A DNA stretch of 64,000 nt from an uncultured Sphingomonadales bacterium (GTDB lineage: Bacteria; Pseudomonadota; Alphaproteobacteria; Sphingomonadales; Sphingomonadaceae). Positions 42,924-52,244 of this stretch are shown here, piece after piece (position 1 is the stretch's first letter; each line of letters starts with the position of its first letter). The stretch is taken from positions 62,001 through 126,000 of the forward strand of contig CAIJLZ010000013.1 in NCBI GenBank assembly GCA_903821605.1. The letters are read 5' to 3'. The translations under genes were made by a program, and so were the position numbers. A model generated the notes under the pieces. That model did no database searches. It worked only from the letters and a program-made list of their open reading frames with translations, and was not told the origin of the DNA.

Positions 42924-43787
42924 TCAGGCCAAGACCCACGCTTCGCCTTGTTGGTGGACCCGGCCTTGCCGCGCGAGATCAATCAGATGGGCCTGCACCG
43001 AACGTCCCGCTGCGCCATGGAGGCGGGCATCGACGCCCTTGTACATCGTCGCCACCATATCGGGGATCAGTGACTTGCCGCGTTCGAGTTCGCGGATGAT
43101 CTGCCCTTCGCGCTGTTTGCGATGGCCCAGCATGCCGCGCGCCAGCCGCTGCGGCTGATCGACCGCCGCGCCGTGCGCCGGATAATAGACCTTGTCGGCG
43201 CGGTCCACCAGCAGGGCGAGGCTGTTCATATAATCGGTCATATCGCCATCGGGCGGCGCGACGACCGAGGTCGACCAGCCCATGATATGGTCGCCGGTGA
43301 ACAGCGCCTGTTCTTCGATCAGGTCATAGCACAGATGGTTGGAGGTATGGCCCGGCGTGGCCAGCGCCTTCAGGGTCCAGCCTTCGCCGCTCAGGCTTTC
43401 GCCGTCACCCAGCACCATATCCGGGGCGTAATGCGGGTCGAACGCCGCATCGGCGCGGGGGCCATCATCATCGATCGCGAGCGGTGCACAGCCGATAATC
43501 GGTGCGCCGATCCGGCGGGCGAGAACAGCCGCGAGCGGGCTATGGTCGCGATGGGTATGGGTACACATAATCGCCTTGACCGGGCGGTTGGCGATCACCG
43601 CCACCAGCGCGTCAAGATGGGCCTCGTCCTCGGGGCCGGGATCAATGACGGCCAGTTCCGCGCGACCGACTAAATAGGTCTGGGTCCCGGTAAAGGTAAA
43701 AGCGGACGGGTTAGGCGCCAGCAAGCGGCCGATCAGCGGGCTGATCTGCTCGACAAGACCATAAGGCGCGTCTGGAAGCTCGTTCAT
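42924..43787 (-). CDS. Metallo-beta-lactamase-fold hydrolase
   Basis: A 287-aa MBL protein with the zinc motif CTHTHRDHSPLAAVLA, later ligands in LATPGHTSNHLCY and FTGDHIMGW, and a C-terminal winged-helix-like segment (VATMYKGVDARLHGAAGRSV), the LACTB2-like arrangement. LACTB2 relatives include RNases and thioesterases, so the substrate is open. ATG at 43787 is chosen because the frame upstream to 44150 is not like the family. Confidence 0.88.
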   Translation of the reverse strand: MNELPDAPYGLVEQISPLIGRLLAPNPSAFTFTGTQTYLVGRAELAVIDPGPEDEAHLDALVAVIANRPVKAIMCTHTHRDHSPLAAVLARRIGAPIIGCAPLAIDDDGPRADAAFDPHYAPDMVLGDGESLSGEGWTLKALATPGHTSNHLCYDLIEEQALFTGDHIMGWSTSVVAPPDGDMTDYMNSLALLVDRADKVYYPAHGAAVDQPQRLARGMLGHRKQREGQIIRELERGKSLIPDMVATMYKGVDARLHGAAGRSVQAHLIDLARQGRVHQQGEAWVLA

Positions 43788-44076
43788 GGGGGATGATGTG
43801 GCATTGCTCCCCCGTGATGTGAAGGGGCATTGGCGAGAAAAGCGACAGGCCAAGCCGGGGAACCTGTCGGAATAGTTGACAGATGGTCTGATGGTTAATG
43901 CGACCGCAACCATCATCACCACCGGATTTTGGCCGTTCTGTGATTCTGGCACAGTTGGTGCATCGACATGATTGTTCCTGAGCGTGCTCCACGCAGCTTC
44001 AGAGGGGCCGGCTGTTCCCGATCTGGTGACGGCCAGATGTGCCGGCCCTTCACTCGTTTCCTCTACCCATTCACCA
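43788..44076. other. Intergenic region between the MBL and JAMM genes
   Basis: No credible gene is seen in this 289-bp stretch. It should hold the promoter of the MBL gene. It also contains a strong composite hairpin (see 44005-44048) just past the JAMM stop. Confidence 0.6.
44005..44048 (-). terminator. Composite hairpin downstream of the JAMM gene
   Basis: Outer arms GGGCCGGC (44005-44012) and GCCGGCCC (44041-44048) enclose an inner perfect stem ATCTGG (44021-44026) / CCAGAT (44033-44038). It begins 28 bp after the JAMM gene stop in its reading direction. No U-run follows; a transcription end or RNA structure is plausible. Confidence 0.5.
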
Positions 44077-44484
44077 TCACAGCGTTTGCACCACGCACGG
44101 CGTAAATCGCCCGTGGATCGGTCCATTCGGATCGGCGCGGAACAGGCCATAGGCGCCGTTCGTCGTTAGGATCAGCCACAACGCCCCCGGTTCATCGGCG
44201 CGCGCCGCATCGGTTGCCGAGGGTTCGGCCTGACCGCTTGGGTGAGAGTGATAATGGCCGATCACCGCCGGTCCCGCTGTTCGCGCGTGGCGATGGGCGG
44301 CCAGCAACTGCACCGGATCAATCTCGAATGTCCGGGCGGGATCGGCCGCCACATTGGTTGCGGGTTGATATCCGCTGATCTGCGCCGGACTGCCGAACAA
44401 CAGGCCGCAAATCTCGCGACCGGGCGACCGGGCGGCGGATTCGAGCAGTTCCGCCAACAGTGTGCTTGCAATCTCGACCTTCAT
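44077..44484 (-). CDS. Stand-alone JAMM/Mov34 (MPN+) family metalloprotease
   Basis: A 135-aa JAB1/MPN-domain protein with all JAMM zinc-site residues: Glu24 (REICGLLFG), His79-x-His81 (HYHSHPSG) and Asp92, with Ser89 (SATD). Eukaryotic relatives are deubiquitinases; bacterial ones cleave ubiquitin-like or sulfur-carrier fusions, or are of unknown use. No E1-like, ThiS/MoaD-like or cysteine synthase gene lies beside it. It is divergent from rluD with only 17 bp between starts. Confidence 0.87.
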   Translation of the reverse strand: MKVEIASTLLAELLESAARSPGREICGLLFGSPAQISGYQPATNVAADPARTFEIDPVQLLAAHRHARTAGPAVIGHYHSHPSGQAEPSATDAARADEPGALWLILTTNGAYGLFRADPNGPIHGRFTPCVVQTL

Positions 44485-44501
44485 ACGCTCTTGGCTAGGC
44501 C

Positions 44502-45461
44502 ATGGAACATGACGCCGCAACTACCGAACATGTCGAGATTCATCCCGATTGGGCAGGGTGGCGGTTTGATCGCGCGCTGGCGGCGGCATTGCCTGCTTAT
44601 TCGCGGGAGCGGTTGAAGAACCTGATTTCGTCCGCGCAGGTTGAAGAAGTCGGCAAGGGGCTGGCGCGCGATCCGTCGCGCAAGGTTAAGCTGGGCGAAC
44701 ATTATGCCGTCCATTTTCCCCCGCCCGATCCGATGGATCTGGTGGGGCAGGATATCCCGCTCAACGTGGTGTATGAAGATGCGCATCTGATCGTGATCGA
44801 CAAGCAGGCGGGGCTTGTCGTCCACCCGGCGGCGGGTAATCCGGATGGGACGCTGGTCAATGCGCTGCTCCATCATTGTGCAGGCTCGCTCTCTGGCATT
44901 GGCGGGGTGGCGCGTCCCGGCATTGTTCACCGTATCGACAAGGATACCTCCGGCCTGATGGTAGCGGCCAAGACCGACAAAGCGCATGAAGGGCTTGCCG
45001 CGCAATTCGCCAAGCACGGCATCGAGCGGCGCTATCACGCGATTGTCAGCAATATTCCGGTGCCCAATGCGGGTATTGTCGATAGCTGGATCGGGCGATC
45101 GAGCCAGAACCGGCACAAAATGGCGGTGATGCAAGAGGGCAAGGGCAAACACGCGATCACGCATTACAAGATGTTGGTGCCGCTGCGTCAGGCGGCGCTG
45201 GTGGAATGTCGGCTTGAAACCGGGCGGACGCATCAGGTGCGCGTCCACATGACCAGCATCGGCAACCCGCTTGTCGGAGATCCCGTATATGGCCGGACGC
45301 GTCCGGAGCATAAGACGTTGCTGACCGAATTGGACTTTTCTCGGCAGGCGCTGCACGCGGCGGTGCTGGGCTTTGTGCACCCGGTCACAAGGGAAACTTT
45401 GCACTTCGAAAGCAAAATGCCTGAGGATATGCAGCGATTATTCAGCAAATTGATGATATAG
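44502..45461 (+). CDS. rluD: RluA-family 23S rRNA pseudouridine synthase (RluD type)
   Basis: A 319-aa pseudouridine synthase with an N-terminal S4 RNA-binding domain (GWRFDRALAAALPAYSRERLKNLI) and the catalytic Asp in GIVHRIDKDTSGLMVAAKT. ETGRTHQVRVHM and NPLVGDPVYG complete the fold. It lies 64 bp before rpoH, the same order as in many alphaproteobacteria. Confidence 0.92.
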   Translation: MEHDAATTEHVEIHPDWAGWRFDRALAAALPAYSRERLKNLISSAQVEEVGKGLARDPSRKVKLGEHYAVHFPPPDPMDLVGQDIPLNVVYEDAHLIVIDKQAGLVVHPAAGNPDGTLVNALLHHCAGSLSGIGGVARPGIVHRIDKDTSGLMVAAKTDKAHEGLAAQFAKHGIERRYHAIVSNIPVPNAGIVDSWIGRSSQNRHKMAVMQEGKGKHAITHYKMLVPLRQAALVECRLETGRTHQVRVHMTSIGNPLVGDPVYGRTRPEHKTLLTELDFSRQALHAAVLGFVHPVTRETLHFESKMPEDMQRLFSKLMI

Positions 45462-45525
45462 CGCTGCCTTGAAATGGCTGGAACCGCCTCCATATCGGTA
45501 AGCCAGTCAGGGAGAAGTAGAGACA

Positions 45526-46431
45526 ATGGCAAGCGGTAAAAACCTGCCTGCAACCATTCCGGCGCTCGCGACCGATCAGGGGTTGAACCGATATCTCTCC
45601 GAGATTCGGAAGTTCCCGATCTTGGCACCGGAAGAAGAATATATGCTCGCCAAGCGGTTTCAGGAACATGCCGATCCTGAAGCAGCGGCGAAGCTGGTGA
45701 CATCGCATCTGCGGCTCGTGGCCAAGATCGCCATGGGCTATCGCGGCTATGGCCTGCCGACCTCCGAATTGATTGCGGAGGGTAATATCGGCCTGATGCA
45801 GGGCGTGAAGAAGTTCGAGCCGGATCGTGGCTTCCGGCTGGCGACCTATGCGATGTGGTGGATCAAGGCGTCGATTCAGGAATATATCCTGCGGTCGTGG
45901 AGCTTGGTCAAAATGGGCACCACCGCGGCGCAGAAGAAGCTGTTCTTCAACCTGCGGCGGATGAAATCGAAGCTCGATGCGCTGGAAGAGGGCGATCTCA
46001 AGCCCGATGACCTGCGCAAGATTGCGACCGATCTCGGCGTGTCCGAGGAAGAAGTCACCAACATGAACCGGCGCATGTCGATGGGCGGGGATGCCTCGCT
46101 CAACGTCATGATCGGCGAAGATGGCGATAGCCAGTGGCAGGATAGCCTGGTCGATAGCGGGCCGTTGCAAGACGAACAAATCGCCGCCATCGAGGAACGC
46201 ACCGTGCGCCACGCGATGCTGGTATCGGCGATGAGCGTGCTCACCGACCGCGAAAAGCATATTCTTGCGGAACGTCGCCTCACCGATGAGCCGAAGACGC
46301 TGGAAGAATTGTCGGAGCAATATGGCATCTCGCGTGAGCGTGTGCGCCAGATTGAGGTGCGGGCGTTCGAGAAGTTGCAAAAGGCGATGATCCAGTCCGC
46401 CACGGAAAAGATGCTGATCACCGCCGACTAA
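45526..46431 (+). CDS. rpoH: Heat-shock sigma factor RpoH (sigma-32)
   Basis: The 301-aa protein has region 2 (LVAKIAMGYRGYGLPTSELIAEGNIGLMQ, ATYAMWWIKASIQEYILRSWSLVKMGTTAAQ), the RpoH box QKKLFFNLRRMK that identifies the family, and region 4 (LEELSEQYGISRERVRQIEVRAFEKLQ). It probably controls chaperone and protease genes. Some sphingomonads carry more than one rpoH. Confidence 0.95.
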   Translation: MASGKNLPATIPALATDQGLNRYLSEIRKFPILAPEEEYMLAKRFQEHADPEAAAKLVTSHLRLVAKIAMGYRGYGLPTSELIAEGNIGLMQGVKKFEPDRGFRLATYAMWWIKASIQEYILRSWSLVKMGTTAAQKKLFFNLRRMKSKLDALEEGDLKPDDLRKIATDLGVSEEEVTNMNRRMSMGGDASLNVMIGEDGDSQWQDSLVDSGPLQDEQIAAIEERTVRHAMLVSAMSVLTDREKHILAERRLTDEPKTLEELSEQYGISRERVRQIEVRAFEKLQKAMIQSATEKMLITAD

Positions 46432-46606
46432 GCGCGGGTTTATGGCATTTGCGCACGGGGAGGGGCAGGCCGCTGGCTTGGCTTAGGGTCTTGCCCTTTG
46501 CCCCCATTGCTGTTTCGCCGGCATCGCTGTTTCACCCGCATCGTAATTGGCGCGTTAACCATCATCGCCGCTCGCATCATGGTAAAAGCCGGGTTAATGT
46601 CTGCCC

Positions 46607-46756
46607 ATGAAACAGGCAGCGTCTTTTGATCTTGCTCTTGCCCGCCGGGCCTATGATGGCGTGCGCCAGATGGTGCGGGCGCCGCATGACGATCTGCGGT
46701 TGTTCCTGCTGGCTTATGGCGCAGGATTTCTGTTCTTCTCCGCGCTGATCGCCTAA
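46607..46756 (+). CDS. Hypothetical 49-aa protein
   Basis: A short frame MKQAASFDLALARRAYDGVR... with a hydrophobic C-terminal segment (LFLLAYGAGFLFFSALIA). Third codon positions are GC-rich like the neighbours. It ends 4 bp from the stop of the convergent MFS gene. I do not recognise it; a small membrane-associated protein is the most that can be said. Confidence 0.5.
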   Translation: MKQAASFDLALARRAYDGVRQMVRAPHDDLRLFLLAYGAGFLFFSALIA

Positions 46757-46760
46757 GGCG

Positions 46761-48053
46761 TCAGTCGCAGGCGCGGTGGAGTTTCTGGGCGAGCCACGCC
46801 GCTACAAGGCTGGCGACCGATACCACCAACAACGTGCCGGCAATTGACACGCCGACCTTCATCAAAATCGCCAACATCACCGACGCGCCAACCATCGCGG
46901 CGCTGTTGACGATGTTATTGGCGGCCACGGTGCGGGCGGTTTCGGCCTTGGGCACGGTGGTCATGAGAAAGGCGTAAAGCGGCACGACAAACATGCCGCC
47001 CGCCACTGCGACACCAAATAGGTCGAACAACACCCGTTCGGCATGGCCAAGCCGGATAAACTGCCCGATGCTGAGCAACGCGCCTTCGCCTTCGGGCCAG
47101 TGTTGGACCGTCCAATAGAGGTCAAACACGAATAATCCCATGACAAGCGCCGAGATCGGCGAGAATTTGGCCGAGACCCGTCCTTGGAGCAGGCGGTTGA
47201 TCGCGACCGATCCAATCGCCACGCCAATCGAGAAGATCGACAGGAACAGCGTCGCGACATTTTCATCGCCGTGGAATTCATTCTTCACCAGCGGCGGGAA
47301 TTGCGCGGCGAGAATGGCCCCCATGGCCCAGAAAAAGCTGATCGACCAGATGGCAAGGAACAGGCGCGGAATGTGCATCGTCGCCCCGACCAGCCGGATC
47401 GACTGGCGGATCGGATGGTGGTCAATGTCCTGACCGGCCACTTCGGGCGGGGCGGCGGGCACCATGCCACCGGCCCAGCGCCCTATCAGCGCGACAAGCA
47501 GGACAGCCGCCGCCACCGCCCAATGGGGTAGCTCGCCATTATTAACCGCGCCTTGCATCAGCCCACCCGCGATATTGCCGGCCAGAATGGCAATATAGGT
47601 GCCCGCCTCGACCAGCCCGGTGCCGCCCAGCACTTCGTCGCTATCAAGATGCTGCGGCAGGATCGCGTATTTGATCGGCCCGAAAAAGGTGGAATGTACG
47701 CCCATCGCGAAAAGCGCGATCATCAGCAGCACGATATTGTGCAGCATCAACCCGGCTGCACCCACCGCCATGATCATGATTTCGGCCGATTTGATCACCC
47801 GGATCAACATCGCCTTGTCGCGAAAATCGGCCATTTGCCCGGCAGTGGCCGAAAAGACGAGATAGGGAATGATGAATATCGCCCCGGCCAGTGCGCTAAA
47901 CGTCATCTCGGCCGCCGGGTCCTGATAGAAGCTGTACACGGCGAGGATGATCATCGCCGACTTGAACAGATTATCGTTAAAGGCACCGAGCATCTGGGTG
48001 ATGAAAAGCGGCCAGAAGCGGCGACGGAGCAGGAGCCGGAGCGAACTATGCAT
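46761..48053 (-). CDS. MFS transporter, LplT-like
   Basis: A 430-aa 12-helix major facilitator protein. The N-terminus RRRFWPLFITQMLGAFNDNLFKSAM, the loop ATAGQMADFRDKAMLIR and the segment FFGPIKYAILPQHL resemble lysophospholipid transporter LplT. Unlike some organisms it is not fused to or beside an acyltransferase (Aas), so a lysolipid role is a family-based guess. ATG at 48053 gives the usual N-terminus. Confidence 0.85.
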   Translation of the reverse strand: MHSSLRLLLRRRFWPLFITQMLGAFNDNLFKSAMIILAVYSFYQDPAAEMTFSALAGAIFIIPYLVFSATAGQMADFRDKAMLIRVIKSAEIMIMAVGAAGLMLHNIVLLMIALFAMGVHSTFFGPIKYAILPQHLDSDEVLGGTGLVEAGTYIAILAGNIAGGLMQGAVNNGELPHWAVAAAVLLVALIGRWAGGMVPAAPPEVAGQDIDHHPIRQSIRLVGATMHIPRLFLAIWSISFFWAMGAILAAQFPPLVKNEFHGDENVATLFLSIFSIGVAIGSVAINRLLQGRVSAKFSPISALVMGLFVFDLYWTVQHWPEGEGALLSIGQFIRLGHAERVLFDLFGVAVAGGMFVVPLYAFLMTTVPKAETARTVAANNIVNSAAMVGASVMLAILMKVGVSIAGTLLVVSVASLVAAWLAQKLHRACD

Positions 48054-48145
48054 ACTGAAAAGACTGGCTCCGACCCGGTTGATTGCGGCGGCCCTTATCA
48101 CGCGGGCTTGGCCAGTGAAAAGACCTTATCGCGCCGCGCGATGGG

Positions 48146-48508
48146 TCAGACGCGTTCCAGCCCCGTGGCCGTGACCCGGCGATAGAAGCAGCTTGTTTCA
48201 CCGGTGTGACACGCCGGACCCTGTGGTTCGACGATCATCCACAGTGCATCCTGATCGCAGTCGATGCGTAGCTCGACGACGCGCAGCACATGGCCGCTGG
48301 TTTCGCCCTTTTTCCACAAGGCGCTCCGGCTGCGCGACCAGAACCACGCCTCGCCCGATGCGATGGTGCGGTCCAGCGCCTCGCGATTCATATGGGCCAG
48401 CATCAGCAACTCGCCACTGGTCTTGTCGGTGGCGACGGCGGTGATCAGCCCGTCGGCGTTGAACTTGGGGTCGAGCAGAAGCCCGGATTCCCGGCAATTG
48501 TCAGACAT
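48146..48508 (-). CDS. hisI: Phosphoribosyl-AMP cyclohydrolase
   Basis: HisI opens the purine ring of PR-AMP in histidine synthesis. The 120-aa product has [18 protein letters not shown], the metal-binding DCDQDALW and [14 protein letters not shown] at 48508 is chosen; a longer frame to 48550 is possible. It is separated from the other his genes and divergent from purF. Confidence 0.93.
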   Translation of the reverse strand: MSDNCRESGLLLDPKFNADGLITAVATDKTSGELLMLAHMNREALDRTIASGEAWFWSRSRSALWKKGETSGHVLRVVELRIDCDQDALWMIVEPQGPACHTGETSCFYRRVTATGLERV

Positions 48509-48641
48509 GGCGGCTCCAGCCTTGAAAAGGGGCAAATCAGGGGAGGACAAATGGGTCCGACCGCTCTATAGGGCTTGCGACCGAGGCGTGCAGCCCCAAA
48601 TTGCGGCTGTTGCTGAAACTGCGACTAGGCTGGAAAATTTC

Positions 48642-50102
48642 ATGCTCACGACCAATCCTTTCGACGATGACAAGCTGCGCGAGGAATGCGGGGTCTTCGG
48701 CGTTTGGGGCTCATCGCCCGGCGCTGCCGCGATGGTCGCGCTTGGCCTTCATGCCCTGCAACATCGCGGGCAGGAAGCCGCAGGCATCACGAGCTGGGAT
48801 GGCAAGGAATTCCACAGCCATCGTGCGATGGGCCATGTGGCGGGCAATTTCGACCGTCCCGAGGTGATCGATCGGTTGCCGGGTGCCGTCGCGGCGGGCC
48901 ATGTCCGTTATTCCACATCGGGCGAAACGGCGCTGCGCAATGTCCAGCCGCTTTATGCCGATCTGTCGTCGGGCGGTTTCGCCGTGGCGCACAACGGCAA
49001 TATTTCGAACGCCATGGCGCTCAAGCGCGAACTGGTGAAGCGCGGTTCGATTTTCCAGTCGACCTCCGATACCGAGGTGATCATCCATCTCGTCGCCACC
49101 TCGACCTTCCGCACGCTGCTGGATCGCTTTATCGATGCGCTGAAGCGGGTCGAAGGGGCCTATTCGCTGATCGTGATGACGCCCGAGGGCATGATCGCGT
49201 GCCGTGATCCGCTGGGCATTCGTCCGCTGGTGATGGGCAAGGTCGGCGATAATTACATCTTCGCGTCGGAAACCGTCGCGCTCGACGTGGTTGGGGCGAG
49301 CTTCATCCGCCAGATTGATGCGGGCGAAATGGTGATCGTGTCGGAAACCGGCCTGCGGTCGATTCGCCCGTTCGGCGAGCCGTCACCGCGCCCGTGCATC
49401 TTCGAACATGTCTATTTTTCTCGCCCTGATTCGCTGGTCGATGGGTCGTCGGTCTATTCGGTCCGCAAAAGCATCGGCGCCCAACTGGCGCTGGAGAATC
49501 CGGTCGAGGCTGATCTCGTGGTGCCGGTGCCGGATAGCGGCACCCCGGCGGCGATTGGCTATGCCCAGCAATCGGGCATTCCGTTCGAACTCGGCATCAT
49601 CCGGTCGCATTATGTGGGCCGCACCTTTATCCAGCCGGGTGATCAGGTCCGCCACTTGGGCGTCAAGCTCAAGCATAACGCCAACAAGGCGCTGATCGAT
49701 GGCAAGCGGGTCGTGCTGATCGATGATTCGATCGTGCGTGGCACCACCAGCCTCAAGATCGTGGCCATGCTGCGTGAAGCCGGTGCCCGCGAAATTCATA
49801 TGCGGATCGCCAGCCCGCCGACCAAGCATAGCTGCTATTATGGTGTCGACACCCCGGAACGCGCCAAGCTGCTCGCCGCCCAGATGAGCATCGCGGAAAT
49901 GGCGAGCTATATTCAGGTCGACAGCCTGTCGTTCATTTCGGTGGACGGTCTTTACAAGGCGGTGGGCGAAGCCAGCCGCAACCCGAAGCGGCCACAATAT
50001 TGCGATGCCTGCTTTACCGGCGAATATCCCACGACATTGACCGATGTCGAGGATATCGAACCGGCTGACCAGCTCTCGCTGATCGCGGACCGCGTCAATT
50101 GA
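48642..50102 (+). CDS. purF: Amidophosphoribosyltransferase
   Basis: PurF commits PRPP to purine synthesis using glutamine. The 486-aa product has a 15-residue propeptide before the catalytic Cys16 (LREECGVFGVWG), the glutaminase motifs RGQEAAGI and HVRYSTSGET, and the PRPP loop VVLIDDSIVRGTTS. Late cysteines in CYYGVDTPERAKL and CDACFTGEYP suggest the iron-sulfur-type enzyme. Its TGA overlaps the SDR start by one base. Confidence 0.96.
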   Translation: MLTTNPFDDDKLREECGVFGVWGSSPGAAAMVALGLHALQHRGQEAAGITSWDGKEFHSHRAMGHVAGNFDRPEVIDRLPGAVAAGHVRYSTSGETALRNVQPLYADLSSGGFAVAHNGNISNAMALKRELVKRGSIFQSTSDTEVIIHLVATSTFRTLLDRFIDALKRVEGAYSLIVMTPEGMIACRDPLGIRPLVMGKVGDNYIFASETVALDVVGASFIRQIDAGEMVIVSETGLRSIRPFGEPSPRPCIFEHVYFSRPDSLVDGSSVYSVRKSIGAQLALENPVEADLVVPVPDSGTPAAIGYAQQSGIPFELGIIRSHYVGRTFIQPGDQVRHLGVKLKHNANKALIDGKRVVLIDDSIVRGTTSLKIVAMLREAGAREIHMRIASPPTKHSCYYGVDTPERAKLLAAQMSIAEMASYIQVDSLSFISVDGLYKAVGEASRNPKRPQYCDACFTGEYPTTLTDVEDIEPADQLSLIADRVN

Positions 50103-50806
50103 TGTCGCGCCTTTATGAAGGCAAGACGGCGCTCGTGACGGGGGCCTCACGCGGCATCGGTGCGGCGCTCGCGCTCGAACTCGGCAAGGCGGGCGCGCAT
50201 GTTATCCTCGTCGCCCGTAGCAGTGCCGATCTCGAACAGGTGGAATCGGCGATCCACGAGGCGGGCGGTTCCGCCACCATTGCGCCGCTGGATCTGTCGG
50301 ACGGCGATAGCATCGGTCGGCTCGCGGTGGCGGTGCAGCAGCGCTGGCCGGTGATTGACCTGCTCGTGCTGAATGCCGCGATGCTGGGCGCGTTGACCCC
50401 GGTCACGGCGATTGATGGTGCGGAATTTAACCGGGTGCTGACGCTCAACGTGCTGGCCAATCAGGCGATGTTGCGGGCCTTTGATCCGCTGCTGCGTGCG
50501 TCGGCCCATGGTCGGGTGGTGGCGATGACATCTTCGGTTGGTCGCCAGCCACGGGCCTATTGGGGTGCCTATGGCGCGTCCAAGGCGGCGCTTGAAACCC
50601 TTGTGCTGGCCTATGGCGAAGAGGTGAAGAACCTGTCGTCGGTGCGGGTCGCGGTGATTGATCCGGCGGCCACCGCCACCCGGATGCGGGCATTGGCCTT
50701 TCCCGGCGAGGATGCGGCCACGCTCAAGTCGCCAGAGGCCGCCGCAACGGCGTTGCTCTCGACGCTTGAAGATGATGCGATCTGGGGCACGGTGACGCGC
50801 CTCTGA
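50102..50806 (+). CDS. Short-chain dehydrogenase/reductase
   Basis: A 234-aa SDR with the cofactor motif TGASRGIG, the LNAAM motif, and the catalytic Ser (MTSSVG) and YGASK. The Arg residues after the first motif fit NADP(H). It is coupled to purF (TGATG overlap), which is common in alphaproteobacteria, although the substrate and reason for the pairing are unknown. Confidence 0.9.
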   Translation: MSRLYEGKTALVTGASRGIGAALALELGKAGAHVILVARSSADLEQVESAIHEAGGSATIAPLDLSDGDSIGRLAVAVQQRWPVIDLLVLNAAMLGALTPVTAIDGAEFNRVLTLNVLANQAMLRAFDPLLRASAHGRVVAMTSSVGRQPRAYWGAYGASKAALETLVLAYGEEVKNLSSVRVAVIDPAATATRMRALAFPGEDAATLKSPEAAATALLSTLEDDAIWGTVTRL

Positions 50807-50829
50807 CGCGTGTCAGCGTCGCGCGCGCG

Positions 50830-51279
50830 TTAATTTCGTTGCAGCATCGCCGCTGCCGAGGCCAGTTGGTCGGCCCGTTCATTTTCGACATGGCCATTGT
50901 GCCCGCGCACCCAGATCCAGTCGATCTTGTGCGGGGCGGCAATGGTGATCAACTCTTGCCATAATTCGGCATTTTTGACGGGCTTCCGATCAGCCGTTTT
51001 CCAGCCATTGCGCTTCCAGCCGTGGATCCATTTGGTCATGCCGTCGAGCACATATTTGCTATCGGTATGGAGCGCGACATCGCACGGGCGGGTGAGGGCG
51101 TCGAGCGCCTTGATGATCGCCATCATCTCCATCCGATTGTTGGTGGTGGCGGGTTCGCCGCCCGACATTTCGCGTTCATGACCGCCATAACGGATAATCG
51201 CGCCCCAGCCGCCGGGGCCGGGATTGCCCTTGCATGCCCCGTCCGTGAAGATTTCGACCTTTTTCGGCGTGTCGTTCAC
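50830..51279 (-). CDS. rnhA: Ribonuclease HI
   Basis: RNase HI cuts the RNA strand of RNA-DNA hybrids. The 149-aa enzyme has the DEDD residues: [31 protein letters not shown] and [13 protein letters not shown]. The start is GTG at 51279, overlapping the thrB stop (GTGA). The thrB-rnhA pair, following ispH, is typical of alphaproteobacteria. Confidence 0.95.
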   Translation of the reverse strand: MNDTPKKVEIFTDGACKGNPGPGGWGAIIRYGGHEREMSGGEPATTNNRMEMMAIIKALDALTRPCDVALHTDSKYVLDGMTKWIHGWKRNGWKTADRKPVKNAELWQELITIAAPHKIDWIWVRGHNGHVENERADQLASAAAMLQRN

Positions 51280-52235
51280 AGCCCCAAGTCCGCAAGCGTT
51301 GCATCGCAATAAAAGTCGAGGCGGCGCAGGAATGCGAGCGGGTCCTTGCGCGTCACCATCGCATCTGCCGGGGTGTTGAGCCAATCCCAAGCGCGCGTCA
51401 GGGTAAAGCGCAGCGCCGCGCCACGGGCGAGCGTCAGGAAATGGGCGCGTTCCTCCTGCGACAGGCCGAAGCTGCTGTCATAGCCCGCCAATAGTGCTTG
51501 AGAGCGGGCAGCGTCAAAGCCGGTGCCATCGCTTTCGAAGCACCAAGCGGCATGGGTCACCGCAACGTCCCAGGCGCGGACTTCGGAACAGGCGAAATAG
51601 AAATCGATCAGCCCCGTCACCTTGTCGCCCTGCATCAGGACATTGTCGGGGAAGAGATCGGCATGGATCACCGAGCGCGGCAGATCGGCGGGCCAATAGC
51701 GGTCGATATAGGCAATCTCGTCCTCAATCCGGGCCGCGAGGCCGGGTTGGATCTGGTCAAGGCTGGCGCCGCACTGGACCGCGAGCGTTTTCCAGCCCTC
51801 CGGGCCGAGCGTGTTTGGCCGCTCGAGCGTGAAGCTACCCACGGCCTCGTGCAGCTTGCCCAATGCTGCCCCCGCCGCCCGCGCCTGCGCCACCGTGGGG
51901 TGGGAGAGCGAGACTCCGGAGAGAAATTCGATCAGACAGGCAGGGCGGCCTTCGACCGTCTGAATCTGCACGCCGTCATGATCGGGGATCGCGCGCGGCA
52001 CCGGCAAGCCGGCGGCGGCGAGATGGTCGAGCAACGCCATGAAAAACGGCAGGTCATCGACATTCACCCGCTTTTCATACAGCGTCAGGATGAAACGCTC
52101 CCGGTCGGTTTCGACCAGATAATTGGTGTTTTCCACGCCTTCGGCAATGCCCTTGGCGGACCGTAGGCTGCCTGCGTCATAACGTGCCAATAGCGCCGAC
52201 AGCGCCTCGGCAGAAACCTGCGTATAAACGGCCAT
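51276..52235 (-). CDS. thrB: Homoserine kinase (ThrB, aminoglycoside-phosphotransferase fold)
   Basis: ThrB phosphorylates homoserine for ThrC. This 319-aa type II enzyme is the APH-like form, not the GHMP form. It shows [12 protein letters not shown], the catalytic [13 protein letters not shown] and [18 protein letters not shown]. It overlaps rnhA and lies 9 bp after ispH. Together with hom and thrC, this window encodes the threonine branch in three places. Confidence 0.94.
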   Translation of the reverse strand: MAVYTQVSAEALSALLARYDAGSLRSAKGIAEGVENTNYLVETDRERFILTLYEKRVNVDDLPFFMALLDHLAAAGLPVPRAIPDHDGVQIQTVEGRPACLIEFLSGVSLSHPTVAQARAAGAALGKLHEAVGSFTLERPNTLGPEGWKTLAVQCGASLDQIQPGLAARIEDEIAYIDRYWPADLPRSVIHADLFPDNVLMQGDKVTGLIDFYFACSEVRAWDVAVTHAAWCFESDGTGFDAARSQALLAGYDSSFGLSQEERAHFLTLARGAALRFTLTRAWDWLNTPADAMVTRKDPLAFLRRLDFYCDATLADLGL

Positions 52236-52244
52236 GTCTGCTCC

